Shown here piece by piece: positions 6,587 to 13,322 of a stretch of DNA of 17,219 bases. A program made the translations under genes and the position numbers. The notes under the pieces were generated by a model that was given only the letters and a program-made list of their open reading frames with translations, made no database searches and was not told the DNA's origin. Position 1 is the first letter of the stretch, and the number at the start of each line of letters is the position of its first letter. This DNA is from an uncultured Altererythrobacter sp. (GTDB lineage Bacteria; Pseudomonadota; Alphaproteobacteria; Sphingomonadales; Sphingomonadaceae): positions 1 through 17,219 of the forward strand of contig CALLIO010000049.1 in assembly GCA_938009055.1 (NCBI GenBank), written 5' to 3'.

Positions 6587-7665
6587 TGACCGAACTGAAT
6601 ATAGATTACGACAAGGAAATGGTCGGCACAATCGAAGTGCCAGAGGCCGACAAGCTTGATCTTGGCGCACTTACCGCTTGGTTTGAAGCCAATGTGGAAG
6701 GGTATGAAGGCCCGATTAGCTACACCAAGTTTAAGGGCGGCCAATCGAACCCGACTTATCGGATCGACACACCCAAAACCTCTTACGTTTTGCGCCGCCA
6801 ACCCTTTGGCAAATTGCTGCCATCCGCCCATGCGGTTGACCGCGAATACAAAGCGATGACAGGGCTTTACCCCACCGGTTTTCCTGTCCCCAAAACTTAT
6901 GGCCTATGCGAAGACCCTGAGGTGCTTGGCTCCAAATTCTTTGTGATGAGCATGGCCGACGGGCGCAGCCTGTGGAACGGGACACTGCCTGACTGCTCGA
7001 ATGATGACCGGCGCGATATCTATTTTTCGCTTATCGACACAATGGCGGACATGCATCTCAAAACGCCAACCGAAATCGGCATGGGTGACTTTGGCAAGCC
7101 CGATGATTATTGCGCGCGCCAGATCAACCGCTGGACCAAGCAATATAAGCTGTCTGAAACCGAGCATCAGCCGAAGATGGAAGCGCTGATCGCATGGCTT
7201 CCCGAAACGATCCCGCCGCAGCATGAAAGCTCGATTGTTCACGGCGACTTCAGGCTCGACAACGCCATCTTCCACAAGACCGAAAACCGCGTGATTGCGG
7301 TGCTCGATTGGGAGCTATCGACCCTAGGTGATCCGATTGCTGACTTTAGCTATCTGATGCTCAATTGGTTCAATCCGCATGACGGGCGCGCCGGTTTGGA
7401 AGGGGTCGATATCGCGGCTTTGGGTATTCCGAGTGTCGAAGAAGCGGTCGAACGCTATGTTGCACGCACCGGCTATCCCGTGCCGCCGATGGAATGGTAT
7501 TTTGCGTACAATCTCTTCCGGCTTGCTGGCATTATGCAGGGCATCAAGAAGCGCGTGATCGATGGCACGGCATCATCTGCCCATGCCAAGCAAATGAGTG
7601 ACCGCGTGCTGCCCTTGATTGAACGGTCCTATGATTTTGCCAAAGCCGCAGGAATGCCGGACTAA
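6586..7665 (+). CDS. APH-fold phosphotransferase, ACAD10/11 N-terminal kinase type (LvaA-like)
   Basis: A 359-residue cytoplasmic kinase of the aminoglycoside/choline phosphotransferase fold. N-lobe motifs are KFKGGQSNPTYRI and SYVLRRQPFGKLLPSAH (the Lys/Arg ATP-binding strand). VHGDFRLDN gives catalytic Asp221 and metal-binding Asn226 (Brenner motif), and VLDWELSTLGDP gives the DFG-like Asp241. These match the kinase half of animal ACAD11 and the bacterial proteins usually called 'phosphotransferase family protein'. The characterised role is ATP-dependent phosphorylation of a 4-hydroxyacyl-CoA; antibiotic resistance is not indicated. The start overlaps the ADH stop by one base. The gene ends 21 bases from the convergent protease gene, with no terminator visible between them. 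No small LvaB-like partner gene is seen beside it. The family is firm; the substrate is inferred from the ACAD11-type neighbour. Confidence 0.9.
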   Translation: MTELNIDYDKEMVGTIEVPEADKLDLGALTAWFEANVEGYEGPISYTKFKGGQSNPTYRIDTPKTSYVLRRQPFGKLLPSAHAVDREYKAMTGLYPTGFPVPKTYGLCEDPEVLGSKFFVMSMADGRSLWNGTLPDCSNDDRRDIYFSLIDTMADMHLKTPTEIGMGDFGKPDDYCARQINRWTKQYKLSETEHQPKMEALIAWLPETIPPQHESSIVHGDFRLDNAIFHKTENRVIAVLDWELSTLGDPIADFSYLMLNWFNPHDGRAGLEGVDIAALGIPSVEEAVERYVARTGYPVPPMEWYFAYNLFRLAGIMQGIKKRVIDGTASSAHAKQMSDRVLPLIERSYDFAKAAGMPD

Positions 7666-7686
7666 TTCGACCTTGAAGCCAGCGAC

Positions 7687-10137
7687 CTAGAAACCAGCGC
7701 TGAATGTGACCATCGCGCCCATATCGGCGGGGTGATCGGCATAATGCCCCGGATTGTGCCGGTAGAACAGGCTGGCCCCGCCCTGCCCGTCGAACGGGCC
7801 GAACATCAGCGGTCCGTGCCAACTTAGCTCGCCCATCAACTCGCGCCCTTGCGGGGTCAGGTCGATCCGCTGACTTGTCAGGATCGCGCTTTCGCTTGTG
7901 TAGTCATAGCCGCTGGGCAGATCGAGATTGAGACCCCCGCGCATCACCCGCAAGGGCTGACTGACCCTGAGGCCCAGCGTGTCGTCCGGCAGTATGGTCG
8001 AGCGATGGCTCAGATCAAAGGCGAAAGCTTGGCTGAGGATGCGCGATCCCTCGCCCACCAATCCGCTACGCTCAGCGATGGTCACGCCCTGCCGGTAATT
8101 GGCATGCACGCGCCAGCGGCCAGCGAATTGATGCGCGAAATTGGCATCGAGGAACGCAGTGTTGGCTCCATTTGCCCCGAAACTGTCATGCATATGCGCA
8201 CCCAGCATCGTATCGCTTTCCGATAGCCAGGTAAGCGACAACGCCGCCTCGCTCGCGCCGAATTGACGATCAAGCGCCAGCGCGTAGCTTTGCGTGGGGC
8301 GTTTTTCGCGCGCACGGGGATCAAACCCGTCAATACGGCGATAATTGCCCAGCCACGCATCGCCGCTTTGGGCAGACACGCTCAGCCCCCACGGCCCCAT
8401 CTGCCGGCGCAGCGCCACAGCAAGCGTGCTGCCTTGCGCAAATCCATTATCGCCGCCTGAAGTGCCAGCAAGCCGGAATGCAGGGCGAGCCACTTGCGAA
8501 CCGTGTCCCTGAAGCTGCGCGACAAGGCCATGCGCGCTTTCGCGATAGGCGATCCCGATATCGAGATCAGGCGCCAGCTTTGCCGCGACCCGTCCGGCCA
8601 AAACTTGCGCGCGCTCAGCATCATCGCCCGACAGGCTCAGCTCCCCCGACCAGCCAAGCCCTGCTGCACGCGGACCATCACCAATGCGAAAGGCCATCGA
8701 AAGCCCTTGCCCGCTCGCCGCCAAGGATCGCCCGCGCCGCTCCACCGCCCCGCGCAATCGGGGCGCCACAAATGCACTACGAATTTGTCCGGTGAGGTTG
8801 TAATTGTAGGCGCGATCATAGCCGTCGAGCACAATTGTCGAGAGCCCCTGTCCATCAAGCGCATCGCCCATCGCTGGCGAGCCAACCAGCGCATCATCGG
8901 CAAGGCTCAGCAACTTGTCTGTCCCTGCCATTCGGGTCGTGCCCTGCGGCGCAAAGGCTGCTGCAATGTCGAGAATTCCGCGTCCATGCACTGCATCAGT
9001 ACCCGCCTCGCCCACGTCAATCGCGGTATCGAGCAGGATCTCGACAATCTCGCTCGCCGTCAGATTGGGGAAAGCTTGCGCCAAAAGCGCGACAGCGCCG
9101 GTCACTTGCGGCGCGGAGAAGCTTGTGCCCGAAAAAAGCGTCACAAATTGCTGTCCATCGCGCTCAGTCAGCAACAGCGAGCCATCCTCATATACGCAGC
9201 ATACCCCTTCGCCGCGCGCGAGCAGGAAGGCATTGGCGCCATCGCCTGCGCGGTTGGAGAAGTCGGAAATATTGCCATCTTCATCGACCGAACCCACGAT
9301 CAGCACATTGCCATTACCCGCTTCCAGCAAGCTTTGGGCGAAGGGATCGGGCTGGTCTGGATCAATGCCTGATTGCGATCCGTCACCGCCATTTCCGGCC
9401 GAGACCACCACAACGACATTGGCCTCCGCAGCCCGCCCCACGGCGTCGCGCACGACACGGCTTGCCCAGCCGCCGCCAAGGCTGATGTTCACAACGCTTG
9501 CGCCGGAAGCCACCGCTTGATCGATACCAGCGGCAATATTGCGGTCATCGAACAGACAATCGAAGTTTGAACTGTCCGCTGATCCGGCCCCGCACGAGCC
9601 GACATTATCGCCGCGAAGAGCGAGAATTTGCGCGTCAAAGGCGATTCCCAGAACGCCAATATTGTCACGCGCAGCCGCCGCGACTAGCGCAACATTGGTG
9701 CCATGCGGATCGTCTCCGTCGAGGCCGCGACTTGCCACCAGATCAATCGAGTCTGGATGAATTCGCCCAGCAAATTCGGGATTGTCCGTGTCGATCCCCG
9801 TATCGATCACAGCGATCACTTGCCCCTCGCCCGTGATTCCATCCGTCCAAGGCGTGACCGCGCCATGAAATTCAGCGCCATCCGACCGACGAAATTCCGC
9901 CGTGTTGAAATTGGTCTGGGAGGATGTGCTCGTCCCCGGCGTAGGGGTTGGCGTCGGCGTAGGAGTGGGTGTCGGCGTTGGTGTCGGAGTGGGTATGGGC
10001 CCCGGCGTGCTAACCGGTGGAGCACCGCCGCCGCTCCCGCCTCCGCACGAGACAAGCGCCAGACAGGCTGAGGTGACGAGCAGACGCGCGCCAAACGGCT
10101 TTTGCAAGCCCATCAATCCCAAAGCGCGCTGTGCCAT
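7687..10137 (-). CDS. Subtilisin-like (S8) lipoprotein with C-terminal autotransporter barrel (NalP/SphB1-like)
   Basis: An 816-residue surface protease. Residues 1-31 form a lipoprotein signal with lipobox LVSC, lipidated at Cys31, followed by GGGSGGG. A Pro-Thr repeat linker spans about 49-67. The S8 domain (about 80-400) has Asp112 (AVIDTGID), His145 (DPHGTN), oxyanion Asn249 (SAGNGG) and Ser339 (SGTSFSAPQ), so the triad is intact. From about 420 the sequence alternates polar and hydrophobic strands and ends in FSAGF, the terminal-Phe signature of outer-membrane barrels. NalP of Neisseria and SphB1 of Bordetella share this lipoprotein-subtilase-barrel layout and cut other surface proteins; the same role here is inferred. 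AAGGGA at 10142-10147 is the ribosome binding site. It is divergent from dapD and convergent with the kinase gene. Whether it is cleaved and released or stays attached cannot be seen. Confidence 0.92.
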   Translation of the reverse strand: MAQRALGLMGLQKPFGARLLVTSACLALVSCGGGSGGGAPPVSTPGPIPTPTPTPTPTPTPTPTPTPGTSTSSQTNFNTAEFRRSDGAEFHGAVTPWTDGITGEGQVIAVIDTGIDTDNPEFAGRIHPDSIDLVASRGLDGDDPHGTNVALVAAAARDNIGVLGIAFDAQILALRGDNVGSCGAGSADSSNFDCLFDDRNIAAGIDQAVASGASVVNISLGGGWASRVVRDAVGRAAEANVVVVVSAGNGGDGSQSGIDPDQPDPFAQSLLEAGNGNVLIVGSVDEDGNISDFSNRAGDGANAFLLARGEGVCCVYEDGSLLLTERDGQQFVTLFSGTSFSAPQVTGAVALLAQAFPNLTASEIVEILLDTAIDVGEAGTDAVHGRGILDIAAAFAPQGTTRMAGTDKLLSLADDALVGSPAMGDALDGQGLSTIVLDGYDRAYNYNLTGQIRSAFVAPRLRGAVERRGRSLAASGQGLSMAFRIGDGPRAAGLGWSGELSLSGDDAERAQVLAGRVAAKLAPDLDIGIAYRESAHGLVAQLQGHGSQVARPAFRLAGTSGGDNGFAQGSTLAVALRRQMGPWGLSVSAQSGDAWLGNYRRIDGFDPRAREKRPTQSYALALDRQFGASEAALSLTWLSESDTMLGAHMHDSFGANGANTAFLDANFAHQFAGRWRVHANYRQGVTIAERSGLVGEGSRILSQAFAFDLSHRSTILPDDTLGLRVSQPLRVMRGGLNLDLPSGYDYTSESAILTSQRIDLTPQGRELMGELSWHGPLMFGPFDGQGGASLFYRHNPGHYADHPADMGAMVTFSAGF
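9937..9993 (-). repeat. Hexanucleotide (Pro-Thr codon) repeat in the protease linker
   Basis: The minus strand reads as alternating CCN-ACN codons, encoding ten Pro and nine Thr in strict alternation. The third bases vary, so it is an imperfect 6-base repeat. It forms the stiff spacer between the lipid anchor and the protease domain. Any change of 6 bases would stay in frame, so it could vary linker length but not switch the gene off. Confidence 0.9.
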
Positions 10138-10373
10138 TGCTGTCCCTTGTCAATCGCGTTTCACCAAAAAACCTGCGCCCTTGGCGCTCCCCGACAGGGC
10201 CCAGCATAGGTTGCGGCTTTAAGGTTTTGTAAACCACTCGATCCGTTGTGGAGGGATGCTATGGGAGCCTGTCCCATTGTGATGCGCTCTTGCGGCAAAA
10301 CCTTCACACGGCTAGCAGCGCGCCTTGAGATACAATTGCGGCCATCGCGCGCCGCCCATCACAGGAAAACACC
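10138..10373. promoter_or_regulatory. Divergent regulatory region between the surface protease and dapD
   Basis: This 236-base gap holds the promoters of two divergent genes. Inverted repeats are GGTTT-TGT-AAACC at 10223-10235 and ATGGGA-GCCTG-TCCCAT at 10261-10277. For dapD a -10-like TACAAT lies at 10331-10336 without a good -35. For the protease, minus-strand TTTACA within the first repeat followed by TATGCT is a weak candidate with an over-long spacer. The protease leader also holds the hairpin at 10166-10187. None of these sites can be assigned a regulator. Confidence 0.35.
10166..10187 (-). terminator. Terminator-like hairpin in the 5' leader of the protease gene
   Basis: Read on the minus strand, GCGCC-AAG-GGCGC (10187 down to 10175) is followed by AGG and six T residues (10171-10166). 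It lies 28 bases before the protease ATG and before its ribosome binding site. No gene on this strand ends just upstream, so a terminator here would act on the protease message itself, as an attenuator. The stem is only 5 bp, so the activity may be weak. Confidence 0.35.
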
Positions 10374-11195
10374 ATGACACAAGCGCTTCAGCAGCAGATC
10401 GAACAGGCTTGGGAAGACCGCGCCAATGTCACCCCCGACAGCAGCGAAGTAAAAGCGGCTGTTGAGCAGGCTTTGGGCATGCTTGATGATGGTTCTGCGC
10501 GCGTGGCTGAACCTGTGGCTGACGGCTGGCAAGTCAATCAATGGCTCAAGAAGGCCGTGCTCTTGTCCTTCCGCCTATACGACAATGAAGTGGTGGATGC
10601 CGGATCAGCAGGCGCGCCTGCTTATGACAAGGTCCCCAGCAAATTTCACGGCTGGGGCGAGGCTGAATTCGCCGCTGCCGGTATCCGCGTGGTGCCCGGC
10701 GCAGTGGCGCGCCGCGCGTCTTACATCGCGCCCGGCTGCGTGCTCATGCCAAGCTTTGTGAACATCGGCGCTTATGTGGGCGAGGGAACCATGGTCGACA
10801 CTTGGGGCTCGATTGGCTCCTGCGCCCAGATCGGCAAGAACTGCCATATCTCCGCAGGTACAGGCATCGGTGGTGTGCTCGAACCGATGCAGGCGAACCC
10901 GACAATCATCGGCGACAATTGCTTTATCGGCGCGCGGTCGGAAATCGTCGAAGGCGTGATCGTTGGCGAAGGCTGCGTGGTGGCGATGGGGGTCTTCATC
11001 ACCCAATCGACCAAGATTGTCTATCGCGACACGGGCGAGATCATCAAAGGGCACATCCCGCCTTTTTCTGTCGTCGTCCCCGGCACTTTGCCCGATCCCA
11101 ATGGCGGGCCATCGCTTGCTTGCGCCGTGATCGTGAAGACGGTGGACGCACAAACGCGCGAGAAGACCGGCATTAACGAGCTACTGCGCGACTAA
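10374..11195 (+). CDS. dapD: 2,3,4,5-tetrahydropyridine-2,6-dicarboxylate N-succinyltransferase
   Basis: A 273-residue cytoplasmic enzyme transferring succinyl from succinyl-CoA to tetrahydrodipicolinate, in the succinylase branch of meso-diaminopimelate and lysine synthesis. Length matches the family (about 274). An N-terminal helical part is followed by left-handed beta-helix hexapeptide repeats: YVGEGTMVDTWGSIGSCAQI, NCHISAGTGIGGVLEPMQ, IIGDNCFIGARSEIVEGVIV, GCVVAMGVFITQSTKI. The end part is GHIPPFSVVVPGTLP. The ATG at 10374 has AGGAA at 10364-10368. It stands alone; dapE, often a neighbour, is not downstream. Its TAA is immediately followed by the stop codon of the convergent dipeptidase gene, with no bases between. 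Function is confident from the highly conserved sequence. Confidence 0.97.
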   Translation: MTQALQQQIEQAWEDRANVTPDSSEVKAAVEQALGMLDDGSARVAEPVADGWQVNQWLKKAVLLSFRLYDNEVVDAGSAGAPAYDKVPSKFHGWGEAEFAAAGIRVVPGAVARRASYIAPGCVLMPSFVNIGAYVGEGTMVDTWGSIGSCAQIGKNCHISAGTGIGGVLEPMQANPTIIGDNCFIGARSEIVEGVIVGEGCVVAMGVFITQSTKIVYRDTGEIIKGHIPPFSVVVPGTLPDPNGGPSLACAVIVKTVDAQTREKTGINELLRD

Positions 11196-12494
11196 TCAGT
11201 CTTCATCTCTGGGGATCAGCGTTTCAATCGGCTGCGCACCGCGCTGGCTGGCGGCATATGCTTCCGCTTCGCGCAGCGCCCGCAGCGGATTGTGAAACGC
11301 GATCATCTCTAGCTCGGCTTGCGAATAGCCGCGTTTGGCAAGCTCGATAAACAGCGCAGGGTATCCGGTTACATCCTCCATCCCCTGCGGCCCGCTTGGC
11401 ATGCCATCATAATCGCCACCAATGCCGATATGAGCAACGCCTGCCACCTTTCGGATATGATCGACGTGATCGGCCATATCAGACACGCTGGCGCGCGGAT
11501 CAGGATTGGCCGCATCCCATTCATCAAGCGCGGCAGCGGCAATTTCATTCTGCCCTTGCCACAAGGTCTCAAGCCGCTTGATCTCGGCCTGTCTTGAAGC
11601 AAACCACAGCCGCAAATCCTCGTTGAGATAGCCGGGCAAGCCGACCACCATCACTACGCCGCCATTGTCCGGCAAGCGCTCAAGAACGCTATCGGGAACA
11701 TTGCGCGCATGGCCATTGATTGCCCGTGCGCCCGAATGGCTAAAGATCACCGGAGCTTTGGCCACATCGAGCGTATCGTGCATGACCTTTTCGCTGACAT
11801 GCGACAGGTCAACCTGCATCCCGATCCGGTTCATCTCGCGGATCAGATCGCGCCCAAACGCGGTCAGCCCGCCATGCTCGGGATCATCGGTCGCGCTATC
11901 GGCCCACGGGACATTCTTCGAGTGGGTGATCGTCATATACCGCGCACCCAGATCATACATTTGCCGCAGCACGCCAAGGCTGGAACCAATCGAATGGCCG
12001 CCCTCCATTCCAATGACAGAGGCGATCTTGCCATCGCGCACCGCGTTTTCGACATCATCGGCCGTTAGCGCCAGCTGAAGATCATCCGGATAGCGATCAA
12101 TCAAGCGCTTGGTCACGTCGATCTGCTCCATCGTCATCACCACGGCTTCAGGCTCGCTGATTGTGGTTGGCACCCAAACCGACCAATATTGCGCGCCGAC
12201 CTTGCCCGCGCGTAGCCGGTTGAGATCGGTATGCATCACTCGGCCTGATGGATGGGTTGCGCCAGTCCCCGTCGTATCGACAAAGTCGAAATCGTTGATC
12301 TGATTGTCGAACCGCAGGCGTAGCTGGATTGGCGCATCATTATGACCGTCAAAAACAGGCGCGGCATCAAGCGCTGCCATAGCAATGGCTGCCTCTGGGC
12401 TGATCGCTGCCTCTTGCGCGTCTTCTTCTTCCTGCGCGGTCAGTGGCGCGGCGATCATAAGTGCAGTCGCGGCGAGCAATCGGGCGATTTTCAT
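11196..12494 (-). CDS. Membrane dipeptidase, peptidase family M19, secreted
   Basis: A 432-residue zinc dipeptidase of the renal-dipeptidase family, hydrolysing dipeptides, often including D-residues, outside the cytoplasm. A signal peptide MKIARLLAATALMIAAPLTA is followed by an acidic stretch. Binuclear-zinc residues are in place: His51 and Asp53 (FDGHNDAP), Glu164 (GMEGGHSIG), His232 (DLSHVSE), His253 (IFSHSGARAI) and Asp361 (GIGGDYDGM). The frame is open upstream to 12608, but that would overlap the divergent DoxX-like gene. The ATG at 12492-12494 is chosen because it begins the signal peptide and has GGAG 7 bases upstream; the ATG at 12500 is too close to that site. It is probably used for peptide scavenging or wall-peptide turnover. 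It is convergent with and directly abutting dapD. Confidence 0.93.
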   Translation of the reverse strand: MKIARLLAATALMIAAPLTAQEEEDAQEAAISPEAAIAMAALDAAPVFDGHNDAPIQLRLRFDNQINDFDFVDTTGTGATHPSGRVMHTDLNRLRAGKVGAQYWSVWVPTTISEPEAVVMTMEQIDVTKRLIDRYPDDLQLALTADDVENAVRDGKIASVIGMEGGHSIGSSLGVLRQMYDLGARYMTITHSKNVPWADSATDDPEHGGLTAFGRDLIREMNRIGMQVDLSHVSEKVMHDTLDVAKAPVIFSHSGARAINGHARNVPDSVLERLPDNGGVVMVVGLPGYLNEDLRLWFASRQAEIKRLETLWQGQNEIAAAALDEWDAANPDPRASVSDMADHVDHIRKVAGVAHIGIGGDYDGMPSGPQGMEDVTGYPALFIELAKRGYSQAELEMIAFHNPLRALREAEAYAASQRGAQPIETLIPRDED

Positions 12495-12547
12495 GGGCAT
12501 TCTCCGGCACATTTGGCGGTTTGAGCAGTCAAGTGTAGCGTGCTGGC

Positions 12548-12973
12548 ATGACAAGCCAAGCCCACAAGCGCTCTGTAATCCGTATCGCCCTTTGTTGGCT
12601 ACTCGCACTGTTATACGCTTATGCCGGATATGCGCATATCGCCGACCCCGCGCCCTTCCTCGCGATTACGCCCGATTGGGTGCCAGCGCGCGAAGCCGTG
12701 GTCTATTGGACGGGTATAGCTGAAATTGCCGGTGCTGTGGCGCTGATCCAGCCTTTCTCCGCCAAGCTGCGGCATTGGGGCGGGATAGGATTGGCGCTCT
12801 ACGCGCTGTGCGTATGGCCAGCCAATATCAACCATTTCGCGATGGATATGGCACTTGAGGATGGCGGCTTGGGACTTGCCTATCACATCCCGCGCATGAT
12901 CGCGCAGCCTATCATCATCTGGCTTGCGCTGTGGGTGAGCGGCGCAACCCAATGGAATCCGCTCAAACGCTAG
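12548..12973 (+). CDS. DoxX-like small integral membrane protein
   Basis: A 141-residue protein with about four hydrophobic segments: IALCWLLALLYAYAGYAHIA, a segment around TGIAEIAGAVALI, GGIGLALYALCVWPANI, and PIIIWLALWVSGA. This pattern, with AGYAHIADP early and AEIAGAVAL next, fits the DoxX/DoxX-like superfamily, whose members are mostly uncharacterised and sometimes tied to redox. No obvious Shine-Dalgarno precedes the ATG at 12548. The gap to the divergent dipeptidase start is 53 bases, which must hold both promoters. A clear terminator follows the stop. The family call is fair; function is unknown. Confidence 0.8.
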   Translation: MTSQAHKRSVIRIALCWLLALLYAYAGYAHIADPAPFLAITPDWVPAREAVVYWTGIAEIAGAVALIQPFSAKLRHWGGIGLALYALCVWPANINHFAMDMALEDGGLGLAYHIPRMIAQPIIIWLALWVSGATQWNPLKR

Positions 12974-12988
12974 ACCCACACGCAAAGA

Positions 12989-13024
12989 GCCAGCGCCCCG
13001 CAATTGCGCGGCACTGGCCCTTTT
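12989..13024 (+). terminator. Rho-independent terminator after the DoxX-like gene, possibly bidirectional
   Basis: GCCAG, GCC and CGC (12989-13001) pair with GCG, GGC and CTGGC (13006-13018) around an AATT loop, with two single-base mismatches. CCTTTT follows at 13019-13024. On the minus strand the same stem is followed by TCTTTG, so it may also end the SWIB transcript, whose stop is at 13040. Confidence 0.8.
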
Positions 13025-13039
13025 AACGCTCAAAAGCGA

Positions 13040-13291
13040 TTAGCTAAGGTGCTTGGACACCGCAGCTGTCATCTTGAACATGGAGATCTGCTCACTGCCG
13101 ATCACCGCGCCAAGCTTCGCATCAGGATTGATCTGACGCTTATCCTTGGAATCCTGAAGGCCATTGGCCTTGATATATTCCCAGACTTTCGACGTGACTT
13201 GCGCGCGGGTCATCGGACCTTTGCCAATCACATTCTCAAGATCTCCTGAGAGAGTTACGGGCTTTTGAAGCGCGTTGTTTTTGCCAGCCAT
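13040..13291 (-). CDS. SWIB/MDM2-domain protein
   Basis: An 83-residue protein that is almost entirely one SWIB domain: LQKPVTLSGDLENVIGKG, then RAQVTSKVWEYIKANGLQD, then KRQINPDAKLGAVIG and a C-terminal MFKMTAAVSKHLS. In eukaryotes this fold sits in chromatin remodelling subunits and MDM2; bacterial stand-alone copies occur in chlamydiae and several alphaproteobacteria, where the role is unclear. The ATG at 13289-13291 has AAGGAAA at 13299-13305. It lies 31 bases after the YbhB-like gene on the same strand, so they are probably one operon. The gene ends at a terminator-like hairpin. A nucleic-acid or protein docking role is possible but not shown by the sequence. Confidence 0.9.
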   Translation of the reverse strand: MAGKNNALQKPVTLSGDLENVIGKGPMTRAQVTSKVWEYIKANGLQDSKDKRQINPDAKLGAVIGSEQISMFKMTAAVSKHLS

Positions 13292-13322
13292 AGTTATTTC
13301 CTTTCAATGTTCTGACACAAAT

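Noticed and set aside
5756..6670. 304-codon minus-strand open frame over the ADH
   Set aside because: Antisense to an ADH with complete zinc and NAD motifs; no family resemblance and Arg/His/Gln-rich composition.
6586..7665. Antibiotic (aminoglycoside) phosphotransferase
   Set aside because: The fold is shared, but the N-lobe and catalytic motifs match the ACAD10/11 kinase group and the operon is acyl-CoA metabolism.
8494..9372. 292-codon plus-strand open frame over the protease
   Set aside because: Antisense to the S8 domain and barrel; no motif. GC-rich codon bias in the true gene keeps the opposite frame open.
9937..9993. CRISPR or regulatory satellite repeat
   Set aside because: The period is 6 with no spacers and it lies inside a coding frame encoding Pro-Thr; it is a protein linker.
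12495..12608. Longer N-terminus for the M19 dipeptidase
   Set aside because: The extra 38 residues overlap the divergent DoxX-like gene and would bury the signal peptide; the ATG at 12494 has a well-placed GGAG.
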